Under the pieces are notes generated by a model that saw only the letters and a list, made by a program, of their open reading frames with translations, had not been told where the DNA came from and made no database searches. Positions 1-9,301 of a stretch of DNA of 27,592 bases are shown here, piece by piece. Every line of letters begins with the position of its first letter. Position 1 is the stretch's first letter. The translations under genes were made by a program, and so were the position numbers. The stretch covers positions 618,838-646,429 of the forward strand of contig NW_003153249.1 in the NCBI RefSeq assembly GCF_000003605.2, read 5' to 3'. The DNA is from Saccoglossus kowalevskii. Taxonomy: Eukaryota; Hemichordata; Enteropneusta; Harrimaniidae.

Positions 1-44
1 TACATATACAGATGATTATAATAATATATCGATTTGTTCTTTAG

Positions 45-236
45 TTACTATATGCGATACTAATTGGGTGCACTATGAGCATTCGTGTTACCTATTTGTT
101 GGACAAGATATGAAAAAGTCACAGCACAAAGCGGCTACATACTGTGGAGATGAACACGTGGACGCACATCTGATTGATTTACAAGATCTCTATGAATATG
201 AGTGGATTATGGAAGAGGTTAAATCACGACCTGACT
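45..236 (+). CDS. Gene A exon: 5' half of a CTLD
   Basis: Acceptor TTCTTTAG ends at 44 and donor GTAAGT starts at 237. The 192-nt exon is phase 1-1 and encodes the N-terminal half of a C-type lectin fold: the CDTNW start with the first Cys, the SCYLF strand with the second, and a helix ending in YC with the third. It differs from gene B exon 12943-13134 at two synonymous sites only. Confidence 0.88.
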
Positions 237-2632
237 GTAAGTAAACCACTTAATATAAAGTATTGTTATAGTTACAAAAATATAATATAATGAACTGTGT
301 ATTACTGACTAGATTTTCTTTTGATATCAGTTGATCATAATAGCGATACTTGGATTGGATTGAGGAGGAAGACTTCGGGTGATAGTAAACATTGGGTGTG
401 GACAGATCACACTGAATTGAAATATAACAACACTTGGGCAGATAACAACCCAAGCAGTGATACTGATATGTGTGGGTCGTTTCATAGAGGGGCAGGTGGG
501 TTCAATGACCATGGATGCGACCGTGAAGAACAATTCATCTGTGAATATGAACTGCTAGGTAAGTTACAAATAGACATTATTCACAAAAATACTTTGTCTA
601 GAGAGCGAGCAACTATACTTGTTTTTGCATCTTCAAACAGATCGATCCATTGCCACCGCCATAAAGTCCTCTGTCCCAAATACGAGGCACGCATAGGACG
701 ACGTGAATATGATAAAGAATGAGAGGGTTACTTGGTTTTGTTGCTGTTAACGAGCTCTCAGGGACAATTATCAAATACATTCAATAGCTATATGAATGTA
801 TATACAGAAATAATACCTATGTGAATTTGAATGCATTAAATGTGTCCTAACTGCTCCTACATTTTTGGGTACTTATCCTTCTCGTGGTAGATAAAGTGAA
901 TTGTTCGTCCTGATATCTACTTTTCGTATTATTTCTAGGGCCAGCATCTGCACCAAAATCAATAGGTAAGTAGTACAAGTTTTCCAATATGCACTTACAC
1001 TAGTAAGGTTTTCAATACGTATACAGAAGCTTATAATAGTATATCAATTTGTTCTTAGTTACTTTATGCGATACTAACTGGACACATGGAGCAGGGAACA
1101 GCCAATGGTGGCGCTGTATACAATCGAAACCTATTTAGGCTTGCCAAAGCTCACGCCGGCATCAATGTAAAAAAGCAGAAACTATTGTTAAATTTGGAGA
1201 CCAGTTTAGCATGATAAAAAGAGCATACACTCTTCAAAAAACCACAATAGACAGAGTGGGGGGTCAAAACCGAATATACGTGATTCCGGCGTATTCCAAT
1301 TGGAGTTTACTTTTACGTTCAGTACCATCATCGAGGTTTGTCAATCAAACTTCATTGAAGGTGCTCAACATTGTGTTCGTATTCGATGCACACACATAAG
1401 TGACGCCACCAAATATGTACACCAGCTAACAAGCCACTCCAACCCAGCGACTGTTCAGATTGCAAAGGATTTATACATACTTCACCATGTCTTACGCTGT
1501 AATATTCAATTACAATTCTGGTATCCCCATAACTCCTGGTGCACTATGAGCGTTCGTGCTACCTATTTGATGGACAAGATATGAAAAAGTCACAGCACAA
1601 AGCGGTTGCATACTGTGGAGATAAACACAAAGACGCACATTATATTGATTAATTTTCACATAAATGTAAAATTCACACATTCATGCCAATCAATATCTAT
1701 GTGATTATAAACTATCACGTGAATGTACCAGATATATCAAAATATATATCTATTTGATGTAAGTGTAAATTCATATAGTAATTAACAATACGTTGTTTAT
1801 TTATGAGTGTTATTATAATGTGAAAATGATGCAATATTACATACTTCATTTGTTGATTGCAGTTTTAATACGCTCGCACAGTAAACGGAATCTCTTTATT
1901 ATTAGACAACATTACTGCATCGTCAAAATAGCGCTGCTATACTCATTCTTTCCCATGAGGTCGCGTGTTGGATCTCGGTAAAAATACATAGATCTGGCAG
2001 TACGTGTAATATATGTACCCAGTCAGAGAGTACTTTTGCAATATGCGTTTCAAATAATAAATAAGGACGCACTAAACTGGCTAGACAGTGTCTGTCAAGG
2101 TGTAGAGTGGAAGGGACTACTTGGTTCAATACGTCTATGCTGTACACAGTGATGTGTCCTACAATTAGGCAATCGGCTGATCGCATGATTCCATTCTAAA
2201 CTTTGACCATTAATTTTTATGTTAGTCAGGAGCCAAGTTTAAAAATAGTCAAACCAATGCGATATTTTGAATCAAAGTCCAATATATTTTTTTTTTTAAA
2301 TGTTCAAATGTCCTTAGAATAATAACAAATAATATATGCATATGTCAGTAATTTACCATTATATACATTTTAATTTTACAATTTTCAGATACCTTAGACG
2401 TAATGACCGGTAATGAGGGCATGGTCATAGTGACCTTTAAGAGATATATTTTTATGTTTAAATACACATTTCTAAATATCCGAAATAAAAATGTTACATT
2501 TTTTTTTTCTCAGAGCTGCTCGTAATCACCATTATTTTCGGGATTCTGATATTGCTTCTATGGATAGCTGTTATTGCAGTTTGGCGTCGTTACAACAAAG
2601 AAAATAAAAAGCAAATACCATATGAAATATGA
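45..2632 (+). CDS. Gene A: C-type lectin-like membrane receptor, 3' part (5' end outside window)
   Basis: This is the 3' end of a spliced receptor gene. Exons seen: 45-236, 331-558, 939-965, possibly 2389-2409, and 2514-2632; all junctions are phase 1, so any combination stays in frame. The first two encode one complete C-type lectin-like domain with six Cys, the WIGL core and an FND motif near the end. The last encodes one hydrophobic helix and a 15-residue tail ending in PYEI. The protein is therefore probably a type I surface receptor binding a glycan or protein ligand outside the cell; signal peptide and any earlier CTLDs would lie to the left. A broken CTLD half-exon lies between the linker and the membrane exon. 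It can be skipped without a frameshift, so the gene may still be functional. Family assignment is firm; ligand and function are unknown. Confidence 0.82.
331..558 (+). CDS. Gene A exon: 3' half of a CTLD
   Basis: Acceptor GATATCAG ends at 330 and donor GTAAGT starts at 559; 228 nt, phase 1-1. It encodes the TWIGL core strand, the long-loop region with NPS where sugar-binding CTLDs have EPN or QPD, the DMCGS Cys, the FND motif and the terminal FICEYE with the last Cys. With the previous exon it makes one complete CTLD. It differs from gene B exon 13229-13456 at eight positions, four of them amino-acid changing (His/Gln, Arg/Thr, Arg/His, Leu/Gln). Confidence 0.88.
559..938 (+). other. Intron of gene A between CTLD and linker
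   Basis: The first 24 nt match the equivalent intron of gene B (from 13457), after which similarity drops to roughly 80-86% with indels and fades near 790. No coding exon is seen. A long open frame running over from the CTLD exon to 722 is intron read-through past the GTAAGT donor. Confidence 0.7.
939..965 (+). CDS. Gene A exon: short Pro/Ala linker
   Basis: A 27-nt phase 1-1 exon between acceptor TTTCTAG (ends 938) and donor GTAAGTAG (starts 966), encoding GPASAPKSI with split codons at both ends. It is the clear counterpart of the linker exon at 12575-12604 in gene B (PTSEPKPAK). In gene B that linker sits between CTLD2 and CTLD3; here it follows a CTLD3-type domain, so a linker-plus-CTLD unit was duplicated in one lineage. 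It probably forms a flexible extracellular hinge. Confidence 0.7.
   Translation, partial: GQHLHQNQ
1059..1650 (+). pseudogene. Decayed CTLD 5' half-exon split by an insertion
   Basis: After a good acceptor (GTTCTTAG, ends 1058) the sequence repeats the start of the CTLD exon (encoding TLCDTNW), then breaks at about 1081. The match resumes at about 1538 with the next codons (VHYERSCYLF) and runs, open, to 1650, where the ATTGATT match stops and a TAA follows; the last 60 or so bases of the half-exon and its donor are gone. No matching 3' half-exon follows. The intervening roughly 456 bp (about 1082-1537) is richer in GC than its surroundings, has stops in all useful frames and shows no CTLD motifs. 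This is a dead copy of the CTLD3-type 5' half. Confidence 0.8.
1082..1537. mobile_element. Unidentified insertion inside the dead CTLD exon
   Basis: Defined by comparison with intact copies at 45 and 12943: exon sequence is continuous up to about 1081 and again from about 1538. No terminal inverted repeats or poly-A tail are evident. Both junctions carry AACT close to TGG (AACTGG on the left, AACTCCTGG on the right), which could be an eroded target duplication. Open frames inside (1211-1399, 1300-1584) match no family I recognise. Confidence 0.4.
1651..2388 (+). other. Gene A intronic remainder
   Basis: AT-rich sequence between the truncated CTLD copy and the candidate stalk exon. Loosely inverted AT-rich motifs at about 1651-1669 and 1754-1772 could mark a degraded small element. 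The open frames at 1793-1981 (+) and 1923-2186 (-) show no recognisable domain and I do not accept them. Confidence 0.4.
2389..2409 (+). CDS. Gene A candidate micro-exon: membrane-proximal stalk
   Basis: Acceptor ATTTTCAG ends at 2388 and a moderate donor GTAATG starts at 2410. The 21 nt are phase 1-1 and would encode D-TLDVMT. This matches position and phase of the 33-nt acidic stalk exon of gene B (13972-14004), which also starts with AT after a TTTTCAG/TTTACAG-like acceptor and gives an Asp at the junction. The intron to the membrane exon would be 104 nt. Too short to be certain from sequence alone. Confidence 0.45.
2514..2632 (+). CDS. Gene A last exon: transmembrane helix and short tail
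   Basis: A T-rich tract and acceptor CTCAG end at 2513; the exon opens in phase 1 and stops with TGA at 2630-2632. It encodes a hydrophobic helix of about 23 residues (from LLVITII to AVIAVW), a basic stop-transfer RRY, and a 15-residue tail ending in IPYEI. The helix has no charged residue, which argues against partnering with a charged adaptor through the membrane. The tail lacks the tandem YxxI pair of gene B. Confidence 0.78.
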
Positions 2633-2980
2633 ATATGTTGCGATGGCAACGGATGTGTGGATTTTCCAATATTTTAACGATTTGTTGAATCTTTCTTTTT
2701 ATCACTTGTTTTGAATAATTGACAACGACATAGTTTATGTTAGTAACTATAATTTAGCTTAGAATTGTTTTATCTATTGCAAAGCCGTTATGATATGTAT
2801 TCAGACGTTTAGTGTTATAACTTTAGTAAAACAGGATTTTACTTTATTCTAGTTTTATGTTTTTGTTTCGAATGTGTTCATGTATGACAACTTATGTTAT
2901 AGCTTAACGATACGATACATTTTGTACAATTGTATTATTCCTTGTTTCTAACATATTATACCAATTTCTTATCACGTGCA

Positions 2981-3007
2981 TATCTCCATAGTGTGACGTA
3001 ATACAGG
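2981..3007 (+). repeat. 27-bp block shared with a gene B intron
   Basis: Matches 11975-12001 with one mismatch. It contains the TGACGTAA half of a CRE/AP-1-like site. The flanks carry weaker similarity upstream (CTTATCAC followed by a GCA) but none downstream. Confidence 0.75.
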
Positions 3008-3088
3008 GCAAATGGAAAATGCATATCACATAGTTGGGATATTATATGCAAATATAACACCAGCAATATTAACACACCGAGCGCGAGT

Positions 3089-3094
3089 AATAAA
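3089..3094 (+). promoter_or_regulatory. Candidate polyadenylation signal of gene A
   Basis: First AATAAA downstream of the gene A stop codon, about 460 nt into the putative 3' UTR. A GT-rich downstream element is not obvious, so the real 3' end may differ. Confidence 0.35.
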
Positions 3095-5431
3095 ATAACA
3101 GATCAATGTTACTTCATAATAGTTCAAGTTTCAAAAAAATAACCGTTTCACTGTGGTCATATGCATGTGATAAATAAGTAATATCGAGATATTTTTTGTT
3201 ATGTTCGCGTAAGCAAAAACACTCGATTGGTTGGATTTGGTAACCATTCGTGTCTACTGACGCAAACATGCGACAAAATATCAGGAAATATACATTTAAT
3301 TATTGACGTGTAATAGTTTTTGTGTTTGCAGGATGCATTTTTTTTAACTTTTAAACCAATATATCATTTGATACTGATTCATGATTTAGATTTAAATCAG
3401 TCACAGAATCTTCAGAATATGAGTGAAGAATTTTAAATAATGTTATGATTCATTTGTATGACACTTTATTGATTTCAGCACGTTGAAAGATGCATCGAAA
3501 AATATATGCTATCATTTGCGACGGGAAGTGGGAAGTTATTTTTAATATTTTTATTTGACCAAATTATCTTCCTTCGATGAAAACATGTGCATGATCTACA
3601 TTGCAGATATCAAACCAATGAGTGCACATGAGATTAATTGTTTTATACTCAGTAGAATTAATATTTGTTTTTTTTAATTTATAATAAATCGGAACATAAA
3701 ACAGTGTAACAAACTATATTTTTGTATTTATTATGCAGATTTAATTGCATTTTACAGGAAATACATATTTCCCGCCATATGGCTCCAGCTTTACATTTTG
3801 CAATTTTAAAAAGGGTAAAACAATATGCATAAAATGCCAATTTAAAAGCTTTTTCTATAGACCACAGTAAAAAACACATTTCCTCGACAAAAAATTCTTC
3901 TAATGCATCAAAAAAGTAATGGTGAGACATTATATTGATCCGTTGCGTAATAAACAATGGGACAATGCCCTAAAACAGACAAAATATTATATGTTCACTA
4001 CCTTTTGTACATCGTTTTTGTCCCCTGAAGTGAATACGAATTCTTCTGTGTAGCATTCTACCTTAAATTATGGATTATGAGTGAGTTAAGTGTCCTTTAT
4101 TCAAGGCCAACTAGAAAAAAACATGAAATGTAACATTTTTTTTTACATTTTAACGGCTTGGCTGCGAAATACTTTTTGCTTTGAACATGTGTAAGTGTAA
4201 CTGAACGAAACATTCCCTTTTTAATTTATAATACTGTGGTGGCGCTGTGCGATTTGAATGGAACGTTTCGAAGTCGATCTTTGTAGGCTATCGTCGAAGC
4301 AATAACGTTCGTTTCACAAATAGATGAAGGAATTTCAGCCATTTAATTACAAAATAGTCCTCAACGAAATATAAAAACATTACACAGAAATATACAGGCC
4401 CTAATAATATGTTATGAAAAAACAACTCAACCGACAACCAGTGTCAAAAGTTCCTCGATGAAGTAAGTTCGAAGCGTGATTTTATTGTGCTCAAAATCGG
4501 TCATTTCAAATGCACACGCAGTGATTTCCTAAATGCATACTAATGAGGTAAATTGCCACTGATAAAAGTTGTTGAAAATATTTTGAGAAATATTGCGTAA
4601 TAGTACTAGCGTGTATAAAACATTCTTTGATGAATTTCGTAATAGTGGATACTTTCAACAGTTTGTATTTTCAGCTCGTAACGATAGCATCATGTAGGTT
4701 CATTGTCATGAATATTAATTTATGCAAATGAGACTATTATTTCAACCAATCATGCCATGCAACACCCCCTGATTCATCTATTTGTTGCAATTGTAATAAG
4801 CATTGCACCTTAATTAACTCATAAATAACATCCATCTAGGACACATGTATTTTTTTTTCTGCTTATGAACGCCGCTGATTACACGACCTGTTACACGATG
4901 AGTGATACGGAACTTCATGTGGTGTTTATATGACATTTTTTTGTTCATGTGCGACATTTCAGTTTAACTTTATTCATGAAAAAAGGCTAAACGCGCAAGT
5001 AATTAGGAAAGCAGTATCTCAATATCAGTAATGATTGACAAATACGTCACAACCATGTGACAATAAAAATAATTAAAATAGGATATGTTTAATATTATAT
5101 AAACAACTGTGTAATCATGAGGTAATACAATATTGTATGAACAATAATAAGAACGTAATATATATTATCAACACTACACAGACAAATTAGGTTAGGTTTA
5201 GCAGCTGTGATTATAAGCTTGGATTCGTGCTAAAGTCGTTAAAGATATTATTATATTAAATAGAGAAACAGAAATGTGCAATACATTGGTACCTGACTGA
5301 GTGCGTGACTTTGGATTTGAAATGAAGAGGCACGATTTGTTTATTTTGTAAAACTGTACGCGGACCTTGTCAACCGCAAATATGTTTGTATTTGTACTGG
5401 TGTGTGTTCAATGACACATGTATGGCGACAT

Positions 5432-5545
5432 CGTCACGTGACGAATTTTGTTAAAGTTTAACTTTTCAAGCAGCGCTGTCGTTTACGAAACCTTAGTCTA
5501 GCTGTGGGGTTAAATACAGCTCGTGGATTTCTCCCTGTATTCATT
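5432..5545 (+). promoter_or_regulatory. Candidate distal promoter (a) of gene B
   Basis: A perfect 12-bp palindrome CGTCACGTGACG (5432-5443) contains GTCACGTGAC, the E-box type bound by MiT/TFE and USF bHLH-ZIP factors. About 67 bp downstream is a TATA-like TTAAATA (5510-5516), and about 30 bp further an initiator-like TCATTC (5541-5546). The order and spacing are those of a core promoter. No coding follows directly, so it would drive a non-coding first exon spliced to 9232. Confidence 0.4.
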
Positions 5546-5585
5546 CAACTTACATCGAAGTAATCGGTTATTTCCAACTAATAAG
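5543..5585 (+). other. Candidate 5' UTR exon 1a of gene B
   Basis: Begins at the inferred start site and ends in ATAAG before a consensus donor GTGAGT at 5586. Splicing to the acceptor at 9231 would remove an intron of about 3.6 kb. No ATG in a coding context. The assignment to gene B is by position and splice signals only. Confidence 0.35.
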
Positions 5586-8500
5586 GTGAGTGTTACCGTT
5601 AAACCTTTGAATGACTGAGTAATGTAACCGTCTATTTAAGTAACACGCAGCTTCTCTATACAAAAAAACAAATTGTACTTTGGCTCTTGCCGCCATTTTA
5701 TTTATACTAGTACTTCTTAAACAACAATATATTTTCAGATAGTTCTCCGTGAATACACGATTTGTAGTCGCTATGATATGTTATAGCATATCTACTTTTA
5801 ATATGAATAACATCACAAAATAACATCAACATATATTCACACGTCCAGGTATATAGACTGATGCACGTACATTTATCTAGTTCCCACCAGTTGCGTCCAA
5901 TTTATTTTTACCAATATCTTCCAGTACAAAGTCTCACTATAAAACTTAGATTTTATAATATTAAACAAAAATATAAAATACAATATGAGAGCAGTACCAG
6001 TGTCTCTACAGGCGTCGCGTTATACTCTCAACCACGGACCGGCGTTATACGAGTCTATGGGCCTTTCACGCGCTGCGGAAAGGGTGGTAGAACCCGTGGG
6101 TGAAACACGAGTTGCCATTTTTGTTACTCTGTGATAACATTGCGCATTCAACTTTAAGACTAGGAACATATATAATTTGTTTGCATTGATAACGAATGTT
6201 ATGGTTTGAATGAACGTGATTTTGCCAAGAATATCTTAACTAAAATTTGTTGTTTAGTTGTTCATTGTACGATACCCGGATGTACCTTGGTCGGGGATAG
6301 TGTACGACAGGGTTTGTTAAAACATTAGAATTAAACCGATTCGCTTACACGCACAATAAAGCGGAAATTCCAGGTAGTTTATTTCACAGTTGACTACCGT
6401 CTATATCCGTTATATGACGAAATTATTGTGTGCTTTCTAATCAGAATAAGATGACTCAAATGATAGGAATGTGTAAGTAAATAATTAGACTTGGGTCTAG
6501 GCCGAAACAATTAATAATTACCTAGTTTTAATAAACTAGTGTACATTGCCAGGCTATTTACTTCACTGCAACTCGTGTGTGTGAAATTCAACGGAGTTAT
6601 GGAGTCACGCTTTCCTCATGCGGAAGAATATTCATTATTGCATTGCGTGAATTGCGCCAATAATTCGTCAGATAATATAATGGATTACTTACAGAGAGCG
6701 TTTTTTCTTTAAACGTGATTTAAACGTTGTTGCATGATGATGGTGAGAATGTTTAAACATGATTGTGAAATTCACCACTTGTAGCGTTTCGGGTAATTCT
6801 TTTATCCCGACGAATCTGGTGTTGTAAAGTACATATTTAGTACATGTCGCGTGGTATTCGGATTTTGGTCCAGATGACGATGTTAATCATTTCACGCCAA
6901 TATATAACAAAAATATAATTATTTTTTTAGAAACGACTACATAATTATCTCATAGGAGTAGAGTTGTTTAACAATAACTATTGATTGGAAGTGTTTACAG
7001 CAGGTACATACTATCAATTAGAAATCTATGTTAGGCTTTTATTCATAATTTGACATTGATAGGCCGGTATTATGAGCTGCTGAGTATACAACAAATATCA
7101 CCATACCCATATTCATTGATTCATAATGACAATTTAACGAGTCTCTGCATACAAATGATCTAAGGAACTAAAAAAACAAAAAATGTTAAGTAAAAAATGT
7201 TACAGTTATCTCGGTTGCAGCGGTGGCTAAGAAGGTCACGAGGTCAAATGCATTATGTAGAGTGGGCGCTGCGTAAGCTAAGATTATTCACCAACTTGTT
7301 ACGCAGTACGTGATACCACGCCACGATTATGAGCATGGGGAAGGGTATATTTAAATAAATCACGTGTTGTTTTGCGGGTTATTGCATCATGCGACAAAAT
7401 AAAACATTTATTTATATACCCTAAACGGTCTGTCCTTGAATTCAATAAAATATGAAACGACAGGAACTGTTGTTTGTCAGTAGAATTACATTATTGCTGT
7501 CCCGTGACGTCAGGAAACAACGCATTAGAATCGGTACAAGCTTCCTACATCAACAAATAAGGTGAAAACGGAATATTTGTCTAATGCAGTAGCGATATTA
7601 TCAACGACATGTCAGACTGAAAATATTTTGACCCATCATAAAGTTATTTACAGTGGCAACTTCGACTGCCCAGACCAATAAATGCCTTTGTGAGAATAAA
7701 ATAAAACTTCGATTGTTCTAGCATTCCACCAGCGTATGTTGAGGGCGTTTGTACCCAGGGGGTACTCCAAGTCAGACATGGTACCCATGCTGAAGTATAT
7801 AGATTTTTTCTCGATTTTTTTTTATTGCGTGACAGCTCGAGAAGTATCCTGTTTTTTGTAGACACGTTGTATCTCCAAGTCAAGTGAAAGTGGATTCTCA
7901 GTTATGGCATTTTGTTATTATGTGAAATATTCGATGGTTTAAAACTGTGTAATTAACGCGTAAACTGTCGGTGCTCGTGTCGGTTTCCTATTTGATTGTG
8001 TTCAAATTCACTCCTAATTTACGTGTATAGATTCTCAAAGATTCGCTTCAGTTCCGAATTACTGCGGGACATAGTTACTTGAAACAAGAGCGAATCTTTT
8101 CCGCGATTCACGCTTTTTCTTTTTATCATAATACAAGAGCCAAAAAAGCTAGAGGAGTGATCTCAGAGTGCAGCTCTTAGTAGCTTCATTATAACACAGT
8201 ATAATACGAATCCAATAAAACCATACACGTCATTGCATTGTAGTCAAAACTACTGCTGCACTCGAATGTTCAAGTAATGGTTAATATTTAACTAAACATA
8301 CCTAGGTTGTAGTGATATAGTTGCGTGGTACATACATCAGCAACTGACAGCTGCTTGGTTGTTGACTTTATTTCAAAGACTAACTTATTATATCAGTTAC
8401 CAGTTATAATAAAATAGCCGTCATCAAAATAGATAACATTTAGCCCAGTGAACTGTGAGTCAACAACACAGCAGTATTAAACAGTAAACTGACGGTACTA

Positions 8501-9030
8501 TGCGAATACAACTATGAATTTTTCCTCTCCGACATGCGTTGTAAAAATTGCATTACTTTTGTTCATTGTAATATTATATAAGAATTGCTGCCAACGTATT
8601 TTGACTTACAATAAATTCATTTCAGGATCACTTTTGATTGATTGAAAAACTATAGTCTTCAAATGATATACATTATTCATAATATCTGTAGTGTAAAAAT
8701 CAACACCCTGATGGACGATATTGATTGATGTTAAACATGTATTTATTGTAATAAATATTTGTGTTCTGTGCATTTAGAAGTCACTGAGATGATTGGTTTG
8801 CATATTTTTATTTATTTGATTATTTAAAATAAATTGCTTGACCTTCCGAAAGATATGACGTCGTATAACTACATTGCGATTTCCGGTTCGAAGCAGTTTA
8901 TGATAAAAGTATATAACTAATGTGATTAGTCATGTATCTCACCTTTGTTGACGTTGTAATCTTTGTATAATTGTTCATTGTTGCCAAACGCAGTGACATC
9001 GCCAGTGTTTGCTGTTCGCTATTAGTCATC
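5586..9030. other. Putative first intron or upstream region of gene B
   Basis: No supported coding sequence. It holds a GC-richer patch at about 6000-6110 that may be an old short element, an 8-bp perfect inverted repeat CTGCGTAA/TTACGCAG at 7269-7306, and one copy of a 38-bp dispersed repeat at 7762-7799. CpG dinucleotides are frequent (roughly 45 in 5401-6400 by eye). The short open frames (5861-6103 plus, 7644-7883 minus) contain no recognisable domain. Confidence 0.5.
7762..7799 (+). repeat. 38-bp dispersed repeat, copy 1
   Basis: Matches 19777-19814 with a single mismatch (GTACTCCAAGTCAGAC, then A or C, then TGGTACCCATGC and more). Flanks do not align obviously, so this is the best-conserved part of an old interspersed element. 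Confidence 0.75.
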
Positions 9031-9061
9031 TATAAAATATAATAAGATACGTTTTGGCAGA
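9031..9061 (+). promoter_or_regulatory. Candidate proximal promoter (b) of gene B
   Basis: A canonical TATA box (TATAAAAT, 9031-9038) lies about 30 bp upstream of a possible start in GGCAGAGTTG. It sits about 200 bp before the signal-peptide exon, which makes it the more economical promoter for gene B. Confidence 0.45.
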
Positions 9062-9135
9062 GTTGAGTGTTAAATTTAGAAACATCACAGCCGATAAGAA
9101 TAGTGTCAACGACCAGCCTTACACATAGCAGCTAG
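9061..9135 (+). other. Candidate 5' UTR exon 1b of gene B
   Basis: Runs from about 30 bp after the TATA box to AGCTAG before donor GTAAAC (9136). The intron to the acceptor at 9231 would be 96 bp, similar to the shortest introns in these genes. That intron contains an ACGTGA/TCACGT inverted repeat (9147-9163). Could coexist with exon 1a as an alternative first exon. Confidence 0.4.
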
Positions 9136-9231
9136 GTAAACTAATGACGTGATCGATTCACGTGTGATCAATGGAACGTTTGACGAAGGCAACAATCTTA
9201 CATTTTTTGTCCATTCTTTATTTTGTTTCAG

Positions 9232-9301
9232 GCGCGTATCTACATGATGGCGATACGGATTGTATTTTTACTGGTTGCCTTAACCGTTGTGACGTCACAA
9301 G
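9232..9301 (+). CDS. Gene B exon: end of 5' UTR and signal peptide
   Basis: Acceptor TTGTTTCAG ends at 9231, then 12 nt of leader, then ATG ATG at 9244 and 9247. It encodes MMAIRIVFLLVALTVVTSQ and one base of the next codon; donor GTATGT starts at 9302. A Lys/Arg-poor n-region, a hydrophobic core IVFLLVALTVV and a polar TSQ end make a classic secretory signal. I take the first ATG as start; the second is equally usable. The splice phase (1) matches every later exon. The exon contains a perfect TGACGTCA at its end. Confidence 0.82.

Larger units (their letters stand above)
2633..5430. other. Gene A 3' UTR and intergenic spacer
   Basis: No CTLD exon, signal-peptide exon or other supported coding segment is seen on either strand. 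The one longer frame (3679-3957, minus) is low-complexity and lacks domain features. Contents: the putative 3' UTR up to about 3.1 kb, a 27-bp block at 2981-3007 shared with a gene B intron, AT-rich spacer with several T runs, and ordinary CpG density. Confidence 0.55.

Noticed and set aside
250-453. Minus-strand frame repeated at 13148-13351
   Set aside because: It is the antisense shadow of the duplicated CTLD exon and intron; conservation follows from the copy itself.
3679-3957. Minus-strand 92-residue frame
   Set aside because: No signal, domain or splice context; composition typical of AT-rich chance frames.
5861-6120. GC-richer patch and 80-residue open frame; possible tRNA or coding exon
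   Set aside because: No A-box/B-box pair at tRNA spacing, no cloverleaf seen, and the translation has no recognisable domain. At best an old short element.
7219-7250. TGGCTAAGAAGG resembling a Pol III A box next to a B-box-like word
   Set aside because: The two words are only about 7 nt apart, far too close for a tRNA or tRNA-derived SINE promoter.
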